Source: Aldehydirespirator sp965204875
Lineage (GTDB): Bacteria > Actinomycetota > Acidimicrobiia > Acidimicrobiales > Aldehydirespiratoraceae
Length of the DNA stretch: 64,000 nucleotides
Assembly (NCBI GenBank): GCA_965204875.1
Contig: OZ242020.1
Coordinates: forward strand, 682,001-746,000
Direction: 5' to 3'
Shown here: one piece after another, positions 57,919 through 64,000 of the stretch
Layout: every line of letters starts with the position of its first letter
Numbering within the stretch: the stretch's first letter is position 1
Translations under genes and position numbers: made by a program
The notes under the pieces: generated by a model
Told to the model about the DNA's origin: nothing
Database searches by the model: none
The model's input: only the letters and a program-made list of their open reading frames with translations

Positions 57919-59247
57919 TCAGCGGTGGGGGTTGTCGTCGCCGACGACGCGCATGACGGTGCCCACCTCGTTCACCGACTCCAGGTCGCGCAGCTCCCGC
58001 AGCGTGGCCTGGAGGTCCCGCTCCCGGCACTCGTGGGTGATGAACACCAGGCGGGCGTCATCGGCGCGGCCGGCATCGTCGCCGGGACCGTGCTGCTGCA
58101 TGGATCGGATCGACACGCCGTGACGGCCGAACACCGAGGCCACCGAGGCGAGCACGCCGGGCCGGTCGGCCACCTCGACGCTCAGGTAGTAGGCCGATCG
58201 CAGGTCGTCGATGGAGCGGATGCGGGCGCGCGCCAGGCGTCCGATGCGGCCCGGCCCGCCCGAGGTCAGGTTGACCGCGGCGTCCACGAGGTCGCCTAGC
58301 ACCGCGCTGGCGGTGGGCCGCCCGCCCGCGCCGCGGCCGTAGAACATCAGCTCGCCCGCAGCGTCGCCCTGCACGAACACGGCATTGAAGCTGTCGCGCA
58401 CCGCGGCCAGGGGATGCTGCATCGGCACCATCGCCGGATGCACCCGAACGGCCAGCTCGGCGGGCTCGCCGGGGTTCCCGCCGGCGCGCTCGGCCACGGC
58501 AACGGCCTTGACCGCGTAGCCGAGACGCTTGGCCATGGCGATGTCGTCGCGGGTGATGCGCGAGATCCCCTCGTGATAGACATCGCCGGCCACGACGGCG
58601 GCACCGAAGGCGACCGTGGCGATGATGGCAGCCTTGGCGCCGGCGTCGTGTCCCTCCACGTCGGCGGTGGGGTCGCGCTCCGCGTACCCGAGGCTCTGCG
58701 CCTCGCTGAGCGCTTCGGCGTAGCCGGCGCCCCGCTCGGACATCTGGGTGAGGATGTAGTTGGTGGTGCCGTTGACGATGCCCATGATCCGCCGCACCGG
58801 CTCGGCCGCCAGCGACTCGCGCAGCGGCCGGATCAGCGGTATGGCTCCCGCCACGGCGGCCTCGAAGAGCAGGTCCACGCCCGCGTCGTCGGCTGCGCCG
58901 AACAGCTCGACGCCGTGGTTGGCGAGCAGCTCCTTGTTGGCGGTGACCACGGGCTTGCCTGCGGCTATGGCGTCGCGCACGACGGTGCGGGCGGGCTCGA
59001 TCCCGCCAATGACCTCCACCACGATGTCCACCTGCGGATCCGACACCACCGCGGCCGCGTCGGTGCAGAACACCGAGGGGTCAACGCTCAGCGCGCGGTG
59101 CTTGGCACGGGAGCGCACGGCGATGCGGGTGACGGCCAACTCGATGCCGGTGCGCGCGGCCACAGCGGCGCGCTGCTCCTCGAGCAGGGTCACGAAGGCG
59201 GCCCCCACGTTGCCGCAGCCCAGGAGTCCGATCCGGAGTCGCTTCAC
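57919..59247 (-). CDS. hom: Homoserine dehydrogenase
   Basis: A 442-residue NAD(P)-dependent enzyme, aspartate semialdehyde to homoserine. Rossmann LRIGLLGCGNVGAAFVTLLE, VTANKELLANHGVELF with the catalytic Lys, RIMGIVNGTTNYILTQMSER, LGYAERDPTADVEGHDAGAK with the substrate-binding acidic residues, and a C-terminal ACT domain (YYLSVEVADRPGVLASVASV) for threonine feedback. ATG 59247. In most actinobacteria lysA lies immediately upstream; here a 3.6-kb accessory block intervenes. Confidence 0.97.
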   Translation of the reverse strand: MKRLRIGLLGCGNVGAAFVTLLEEQRAAVAARTGIELAVTRIAVRSRAKHRALSVDPSVFCTDAAAVVSDPQVDIVVEVIGGIEPARTVVRDAIAAGKPVVTANKELLANHGVELFGAADDAGVDLLFEAAVAGAIPLIRPLRESLAAEPVRRIMGIVNGTTNYILTQMSERGAGYAEALSEAQSLGYAERDPTADVEGHDAGAKAAIIATVAFGAAVVAGDVYHEGISRITRDDIAMAKRLGYAVKAVAVAERAGGNPGEPAELAVRVHPAMVPMQHPLAAVRDSFNAVFVQGDAAGELMFYGRGAGGRPTASAVLGDLVDAAVNLTSGGPGRIGRLARARIRSIDDLRSAYYLSVEVADRPGVLASVASVFGRHGVSIRSMQQHGPGDDAGRADDARLVFITHECRERDLQATLRELRDLESVNEVGTVMRVVGDDNPHR

Positions 59248-59349
59248 GACCTCAACCTACCGCGCCGCCCCGCGATGCTAGCAGAGGGATCGCGTGGCCG
59301 GAATCAGGGAGAACCTCTCGCAGCCCCTGCCATAGTCTTCGGCCCGTTT

Positions 59350-60522
59350 TCAACCGAGGTCAAGAGAGCGCGCTGCCTCAACTGCTTCCTCGAAGCGCGG
59401 GGCGGCGCCCCAGACCAGGTCCTCCACGGCCTCGCGGTAACCGCTCTCTAATGCCTGGTTGGCCTCGGTGCCAGAAGCGAACACCAGGCTCGCCCCGTAT
59501 CCCCTGGCCGGCCTGGGCACCTCCACCCGATTGCTGAACGGTCGAGCGACCCGGCCTCGGGATACTTCGATCACCTCGCGCACCTGAGGCCCGTGTTCAG
59601 TGCAGGCGATCCGGTAGATGTCATAGAGGTCGCGCCCGCGTGCTGCGACGCTGCGGACCAACCCCAGCGTTGCCTTGCTGTGGAGAGCGTCGAGTTTGTT
59701 GTGAGCCGTGGCAGCAGGGGTGACACATAGCATCTCGAACCCTCCAAGCTCAGGATGGGCGGCCAGCATGCCCGCCGACGCGAACCGGCCCATAGCCGAT
59801 CTGACGGTGCATTCAGCTGCGAGCGGAAGTCCTTGCGCGGGCGCTTCGATGGTGGCGTCCACTCGGAGTTTCTGAGGAGATCCGGAGAGCGTGATGAGAA
59901 TATTGCGAAACCCCTGCGCCTTGTCAGCGTAGGTCGTCGCATCGGCTGCAGCGCTCCCGAGCGAGGGGAGAACCTGGCTCACAGATTTCGAGAGCATCCG
60001 CCGGAACGCGGCCGGAGAGGAGCGGTCTGATGTGGTGAGAATGATCAGGTCCAGGTCTTCAGAGTGACGTTCGCAGATGTCCCACGCAGCGACCAGAGAT
60101 GTGCCTCCAGCGAAAGCGGTATAGCCAAGCACGCCACCGGTTCTGCCTTGTCGTATCTCGCAGCTGTCGGGGTTTGTGGCGATTCCATAGAGAATGGACA
60201 CCAGCCAGTAATCGCGGAGAGTTTGCGTAGGCGTTTGTCCAAACTGCGCCGCGGTTTCTAGACATAGTTCTTCAAAGTCGGCAGGTCGTCCTGCCAGCCC
60301 AGGAGCGCCCGATCTGACTCCAGACAAGCCGGCGGCATATGTTGTGTCGGGCATCGGCGTCCACGCCCCGCCAGCATCGGAGGGTTCCGATAGGTCAGGC
60401 GGCGGCCTGTCCGGCGCAGGCGGGCGGCCGCGGTGTTGGTGGTCAGGGTGCGGACAGGAGTCGGCAGCGTTTCGGCAAGGCTGGCCCGTGGCGGTATTGA
60501 CGAAGCCGCACCTACGTCGCAT
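59350..60522 (-). CDS. AbiEii-type nucleotidyltransferase toxin with N-terminal Cys/His motif
   Basis: A 390-residue putative type IV toxin. The core is YTAFAGGTSLVAAWDICERH (GGT at 139-141) and HSEDLDLIIL (S-x-D-x-D, 153-162), then LRVDATIEAPAQGL with a third acid and KLDALHSKATLGLVRSVAAR, RGRDLYDIYRIA. The N-terminus has C5, C16, C23 with H25/H28 (MRRRCGFVNTATGQPC...CPHPDH), a likely zinc knuckle followed by a Pro-rich linker. The other AbiEii toxin in this window instead has its Cys/His motif at the C-terminus. ATG 60522 overlaps the partner stop (TGATG). Confidence 0.85.
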   Translation of the reverse strand: MRRRCGFVNTATGQPCRNAADSCPHPDHQHRGRPPAPDRPPPDLSEPSDAGGAWTPMPDTTYAAGLSGVRSGAPGLAGRPADFEELCLETAAQFGQTPTQTLRDYWLVSILYGIATNPDSCEIRQGRTGGVLGYTAFAGGTSLVAAWDICERHSEDLDLIILTTSDRSSPAAFRRMLSKSVSQVLPSLGSAAADATTYADKAQGFRNILITLSGSPQKLRVDATIEAPAQGLPLAAECTVRSAMGRFASAGMLAAHPELGGFEMLCVTPAATAHNKLDALHSKATLGLVRSVAARGRDLYDIYRIACTEHGPQVREVIEVSRGRVARPFSNRVEVPRPARGYGASLVFASGTEANQALESGYREAVEDLVWGAAPRFEEAVEAARSLDLG

Positions 60523-61214
60523 CAGATCGCTTCCGCAAGCTCCCAGCTAGCAGCAGCGTCGCATACCTCTTCGATCCGACACTTTAGATCAGCGAAGTTG
60601 ACCGGCAGACGGCGGGCGCTCCACCAGTAATACAACGGCTCGTGATCAACCGCCTCCAACATCCGACCGCAGCGCGGTGCCACGCCGCGGTGCGGCGCGA
60701 ACCCGAATGAGCGCGCGACCTGGCCGGTTTCTACCCTCTCAACACACCACGACCAGGGGTCTTCGATGAACCAGTCGTAGGTCAAGGCTTCAAGCAAGGT
60801 CACCTCCAGCCAGTTCAAGCCCCGCCGCAAAGGATTGGTGTGCTGGGTATAGCGGATATACGACTGAAACGGTTTGACCTTGCGCAGCGTTACCACCCGC
60901 TCTTTGGCTGGGAGCTGAGCGCTCCAGCCCAGCCGGTTGAGAGCGCTATACCCTCTCAGCCCGCTGCCCGGGCCGGCGTAGACAAGGGCGCTGATCGTCG
61001 AATCAGGGCGCCAGAAGCTCTTGTGCCCGTCATGCGGAGGGGTCTTGTAGTAGAACCCGTGAGCGACCCGCATGATCTGAGAGGCAGGATCAGCGGCGGC
61101 CCGCGACAGGATCGGGCGGGCAGTCGAGGAGGGGACAGGCACGTCGCGGGACCAGAAGAAGCGACCCGGAGGAAGCTCATCCAGCCATCGCAAGAGTTCG
61201 GACTTGTAACTCAC
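60522..61214 (-). CDS. AbiEi-like antitoxin
   Basis: A 230-residue protein in the antitoxin position. N-terminal winged helix (YKSELLRWLDELPPGRFFWS, RDVPVPSSTARPILSRAAAD) and a middle domain with GYSALNRLGWSAQLPAKERV and LNWLEVTLLEALTYDWFIED. It fits the AbiEi layout but diverges from the first copy. The likely start is GTG 61214, six bases after TATACT (61226-61221 on this strand), so the mRNA would be leaderless. Together with the next gene it forms the second AbiE-like operon in the window. Confidence 0.75.
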   Translation of the reverse strand: MSYKSELLRWLDELPPGRFFWSRDVPVPSSTARPILSRAAADPASQIMRVAHGFYYKTPPHDGHKSFWRPDSTISALVYAGPGSGLRGYSALNRLGWSAQLPAKERVVTLRKVKPFQSYIRYTQHTNPLRRGLNWLEVTLLEALTYDWFIEDPWSWCVERVETGQVARSFGFAPHRGVAPRCGRMLEAVDHEPLYYWWSARRLPVNFADLKCRIEEVCDAAASWELAEAI

Positions 61215-61307
61215 GGCAACAGTATAGCCGCTGCCCTCCCTACGCAGCTACAACATTGCCACCAGGTAGCGGCTGTCACTCCAGGGCTTCGACACCCGCT
61301 AGGACGC

Positions 61308-61336
61308 TCGGTGAACCGGGACCCGCGGTTCACCGA
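61308..61336. promoter_or_regulatory. Perfect 11-bp inverted repeat between divergent accessory genes
   Basis: TCGGTGAACCG (61308-61318), a 7-base loop, then CGGTTCACCGA (61326-61336), located between the AbiE-like operon and the kinase-like gene. Either an operator shared by the divergent genes or an RNA hairpin. Confidence 0.6.
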
Positions 61337-61375
61337 CGTTCGAGGGCTTGAGGCATACACCATCATACTTCAATG

Positions 61376-61381
61376 TAATAT
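61376..61381 (+). promoter_or_regulatory. -10 element for a leaderless kinase-like mRNA
   Basis: TAATAT lies 5 bases before the ATG at 61387 in an AT-rich stretch. No ribosome site is present, which suits a leaderless transcript. A clear -35 element is not visible. Confidence 0.45.
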
Positions 61382-61386
61382 GAATC

Positions 61387-62202
61387 ATGGACGAGCGGGA
61401 CGGGCACTACCTGAAGCCGTCCGCGCCCGCCGAAGGCCCGACCCGCGAGGCTGATGTCCTTGGTCAGCTAGAGGGTCCAGGCGTGGTTCCTCTTCTGGGT
61501 CAGGGCAGCAACGGCGACCTCGCGCTGAAGCGGGCCGCTTGCTCGCTGGCCGATGTGCTGCACGAGCGGGGCCGGCTCTCCGACGGCGAGGTGCGAGCCG
61601 TCGGCGCGGCTGCGGCCGCGGCGCTGGCCCGGATCCACGAGGCGGGATTCGTTCACGGCGACATCAAGCCGGCCAACCTGCTGCTGAGCCACGACGGCGA
61701 GCTGTGGCTGGCCGACTTCGACGCCGCGACCCCAGCCGACGGCAGGCCGCTCCAGCGCTTCAGCCCCGGTCGGCTATCACCTGGGGCTGAAGCTCGACCC
61801 GAGTCGGACCTCGCGGCGCTGGCCGTCACCATCGTCGAGCTGGCGACGGGCACGCTGGTCGATCCCAATGTGAGCTGGCGGCCTGCGGATCTGCGCCGGC
61901 TGGGTTGTTCGGCCGCCCTTAGCATCGGGCTCTCAGCCATGCTCGCCGAGCCCGGCGCGGTGCCAAACGCTCAGGTCGCCGCCGAGATGTTCGAGCGCGG
62001 CGGCACGCTCGGAGACGGCGGCGTGCGCCGCCTGCCAGCGCCGGCAACGAGCGCCCACCAGATCGACACAACCCCGACCGTGGAGTTCCCACTCGCACGA
62101 CCCAGGTCACAATCATCACCCCGGCCCGCCCGACCAAAGACCACCAGCCAACGACCAACCCACTGGTGGCAACGCCTCAGACGCAGCGCCTTCATGTCAT
62201 GA
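61387..62202 (+). CDS. Ser/Thr protein kinase-like protein lacking the N-lobe
   Basis: A 271-residue Hanks-type kinase fragment. The catalytic loop is intact (HEAGFVHGDIKPANLLL), but the metal-binding DFG is DFD (LWLADFDAATPAD). There is no glycine-rich loop or VAxK lysine: the first 50 residues begin near helix C (READVLGQLEGPGVVPLLGQ). The C-lobe continues with ARPESDLAALAVTIVELATG. A basic Ser/Pro/Arg tail (RPRSQSSPRPARPKTTSQRP) has no membrane helix. It is either an atypical kinase or a pseudokinase scaffold. Its 3' 230 bp overlap the antisense end of the nucleotidyltransferase ORF. Confidence 0.75.
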   Translation: MDERDGHYLKPSAPAEGPTREADVLGQLEGPGVVPLLGQGSNGDLALKRAACSLADVLHERGRLSDGEVRAVGAAAAAALARIHEAGFVHGDIKPANLLLSHDGELWLADFDAATPADGRPLQRFSPGRLSPGAEARPESDLAALAVTIVELATGTLVDPNVSWRPADLRRLGCSAALSIGLSAMLAEPGAVPNAQVAAEMFERGGTLGDGGVRRLPAPATSAHQIDTTPTVEFPLARPRSQSSPRPARPKTTSQRPTHWWQRLRRSAFMS

Positions 62203-62738
62203 CGCCGACTCCCGAACCAATCGGCATTGGCCGCCCAGTGCTCATCTTCGTCCGGCGCAAGCCGCGCCTTTATCGATGTCAGAGCCTTGCCCATACCGTT
62301 GAGCAACAAGGCGATCTCTGATGGCTCATCGTCAGGCATCCCGATCTCCTTGTCCCAATTCACATCATGCGCTGGCGTGTCGATAAGCGTGACGACATCG
62401 TGGCGAATGTGATGCTCAAAGCAGTTTGTGACGGACTCGGAGCGGTGACGCCACTCGGGGCGGTCCGTCACGCGCATGTCCACTAGACAGCCCGCAGCTT
62501 CCTGGGCGGTGGTCTTGAGCACGCGCCACAATTCCAGGCGCGTCCGGTAGTCACCCAAGTCGTCGAACACGGCAACCAGATCGATGTCGCTATCCTTGTC
62601 AGCCTCACCGCGCGCCAGCGAGCCATAGAGGAGAACCTGCGCGGCGGCGTGGCGGGCGGCGATGCTCTCAGCGGCGCGCTGGGCGTCAGCGAGGGTGGGA
62701 GCGGACACGCACCGCAGATTAGCCCACGCCTGCGCCAT
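61971..62738 (-). CDS. MNT-type nucleotidyltransferase, C-terminus probably altered
   Basis: A minimal nucleotidyltransferase domain: AQVLLYGSLARGEADKDSDI then DLVAVFDD, the GSxARGE-x(n)-D-x-D motif. It is followed by a helical region (EWRHRSESVTNCFEHHIRHD; MPDDEPSEIALLLNGMGKAL; DEDEHWAANADWFGSRRHDM), as in MNT proteins that pair with or carry HEPN-like domains. ATG 62738 or GTG 62708 may be the start. After about 62200 the frame runs antisense through the kinase gene and reads as Arg/Gly-rich low complexity (VVFGRAGRGDDCDLGRASGN). The original C-terminal domain may therefore have been lost when the kinase was inserted. Confidence 0.7.
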   Translation of the reverse strand: MAQAWANLRCVSAPTLADAQRAAESIAARHAAAQVLLYGSLARGEADKDSDIDLVAVFDDLGDYRTRLELWRVLKTTAQEAAGCLVDMRVTDRPEWRHRSESVTNCFEHHIRHDVVTLIDTPAHDVNWDKEIGMPDDEPSEIALLLNGMGKALTSIKARLAPDEDEHWAANADWFGSRRHDMKALRLRRCHQWVGRWLVVFGRAGRGDDCDLGRASGNSTVGVVSIWWALVAGAGRRRTPPSPSVPPRSNISAAT

Positions 62739-62899
62739 GGAGTGCAGTGCGGGAACCGCGCGCCCACCGACCGAGCCCCGCCGCGGGTGCCCCGCAAGCC
62801 GTAGCACCACGTAGCACCACCTCGGGGAGATTGATGAGCATCGCCAACCCCGACCGGGTTGCGCTCGGGAGAAGCCCACGACCGGGGCGTGACGGCTTG

Positions 62900-64000
62900 T
62901 CAGACGTCGGGCACTTCGCAAGTTAGGAGGTCTTGGTAGGTCTCGCGGCGCACCACTGGGCGGGCGGTTCCGTCGGCGACGAACACGACCGCGGGGCGCA
63001 GCGCCTTGTTGTAGTTGGAGCCCATCGAGTGCCCGTAGGCGCCGGTGACCGGCGTGGCCAGGATGTCGCCAACGGCGATGTCGGCGGGCACCGCGGCGTC
63101 GCGCACCAGCATGTCGCCCGACTCGCAGTGCTTGCCCACCACGCTCACCGCCAGCTCGCGGGCGGCGTCGGCGGCCCTGGGCAGGAAAGCCTCGTAGCCG
63201 CTGCCGTATAGCACCGGTCGGGGATTGTCACTCATCCCGCCGTCCACGGCGACATAGGTGCGCACGCCCGGAATGTGCTTGATGGTGCCGACGGTGTACA
63301 GCGTCACCGCCGCGGCCGCGACGATCGATCTGCCGGGCTCGGCGGTGATACGGGACGTCACCCCGGCCCGCTCGCAGGCGCCACGCACCGCTGCGCCCCA
63401 CTCCGAGATGGTGGGCGCCGTCTCGCCTGCCACGTACGGAACCCCGAGGCCGCCGCCGAAGGAGATCTCGTCCACCTCGAAGGGCGCCACCGCCTCGGCG
63501 ATCACTCCCACCGCCCGAGCGAACGAGGAAGCCTCGAACACCTGGCTGCCGATGTGCGAATGAACTCCGACCACCCTCACCGACGGCGACGCCCGGGCCC
63601 GCTCCATCGCAGCCGCGGCCGCGCCTGTGGACACCGTGAACCCGAACTTCGAGTCGTCCGCGCCGGTGACCAGGTACTCGTGGGTGTGCGCCTCGACCCC
63701 CGGCGTGAACCGCAGCAGCACGCTGGGACACGACCCGCTGCGGGCATGCAGGGCATCGAGACGGTCGAGCTCGTCGAAGCTGTCGACGACGATCCGCCCC
63801 ACGCCTGCGTCCACTGCCGCAGCGAGCTCGCCCATGGACTTGTTGTTGCCGTGCAGCACCAGGCGGCCCGCGGGCACACCCGCAGCCAGGGCCACATGCA
63901 TCTCGCCGCCGGTGGACACGTCGATGCACATTCCCTCGGCGTGGGCCAGCCGTGCCATGGCCCCGCACAGGAACGCCTTGGCGGCGTACGCCACATCGGG
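62900..64000 (-). CDS. lysA: Diaminopimelate decarboxylase (N-terminus beyond right edge)
   Basis: The final step of lysine synthesis. The visible 366 codons start inside the protein at DVAYAAKAFLCGAMARL, which carries the PLP-binding Lys of YAxKA. Then follow IDVSTGGEMHVALAAGVPAG, HGNNKSMGELAAAVDAGVG, VGVHSHIGSQVF, ISFGGGLGVPY, ITAEPGRSIVAAAAVTLYTV, the CESGD loop (VVGKHCESGDMLVRDAAVPA) and GAYGHSMGSNYN near the C-terminus. All catalytic features are present. In related genomes hom follows immediately. Confidence 0.97.
   Translation of the reverse strand, partial: PDVAYAAKAFLCGAMARLAHAEGMCIDVSTGGEMHVALAAGVPAGRLVLHGNNKSMGELAAAVDAGVGRIVVDSFDELDRLDALHARSGSCPSVLLRFTPGVEAHTHEYLVTGADDSKFGFTVSTGAAAAAMERARASPSVRVVGVHSHIGSQVFEASSFARAVGVIAEAVAPFEVDEISFGGGLGVPYVAGETAPTISEWGAAVRGACERAGVTSRITAEPGRSIVAAAAVTLYTVGTIKHIPGVRTYVAVDGGMSDNPRPVLYGSGYEAFLPRAADAARELAVSVVGKHCESGDMLVRDAAVPADIAVGDILATPVTGAYGHSMGSNYNKALRPAVVFVADGTARPVVRRETYQDLLTCEVPDV

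Overview
The window comes from a high-G+C actinobacterium. An Acidimicrobiia-like lineage is the best guess, but this is inference. Evidence: very high third-position G+C, many GTG/TTG starts, ATGA/GTGA-coupled operons, a coenzyme F420 gene (cofC) with several luciferase-like oxidoreductases, a mycobacterial-type CysQ, and a diminished form of the actinobacterial lysA-hom-thrC-rho-rpmE-atp gene order. No tRNA, rRNA, CRISPR array or transposase was recognised.

Layout. 1-6.5 kb: a nitrogen-metabolism group that mixes pieces of the bacterial oxamate/allantoin module (DUF2877-like protein, carbamate kinase, FdrA) with pieces of the Nit1-associated cluster (AIR-synthase-like protein, MSMEG_0565-type glycosyltransferase). 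6.5-17.5 kb: gpsA, cofC, a PIG-L deacetylase, a CtpE-like P-type ATPase, two SDR proteins, a diacylglycerol-kinase-fold protein, an NTF2-like protein, a CysQ-like phosphatase, a methyltransferase and a luciferase-like enzyme. 17.6-33 kb: a secreted two-domain protein interrupted by a G9 tract, a small coiled-coil membrane protein, an M15 carboxypeptidase, enoyl-CoA hydratases, LLM enzymes, leuA with a leucine-rich attenuator leader, a PAC2 protein, a cupin, and a four-gene ABC-2 exporter operon. 33-37.2 kb: a defence/toxin islet (antitoxin remnant, superinfection-immunity-like peptide, MazEF-like pair, AbiE-like pair). 37.4-44 kb: VOC proteins, two zinc alcohol dehydrogenases, a His-rich copper-type lipoprotein and an AAA ATPase. 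44.3-46.3 kb: PBP4 with SLH repeats. 46.4-54.2 kb: a complete F1Fo ATP synthase operon on the minus strand (atpZ-I-B-E-F-H-A-G-D-C). 54.3-59.2 kb: rpmE2, rho, thrC, hom. 59.3-62.7 kb: an accessory block (second AbiE-like pair, truncated Ser/Thr kinase, MNT nucleotidyltransferase) wedged between hom and lysA. 62.9-64 kb: lysA, cut by the right edge.

Main points of interest. (1) The Rho protein keeps its RNA-binding regions, but the Walker A lysine is alanine, the catalytic glutamate is glutamine, and a conserved C-terminal arginine is lost. (2) Short direct duplications sit on gene boundaries at more than a dozen places. Several have split what look like former ATGA/GTGA overlaps, leaving mini-ORFs or spare stop codons. 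(3) A homopolymeric G9 tract breaks the signal peptide of a secreted protein in a way that suggests phase variation or a sequencing error. (4) Two AbiE-like systems with putative zinc-binding Cys/His extensions on the toxins, plus an antitoxin fossil, mark two defence hot spots, one inside a usually conserved biosynthetic locus.
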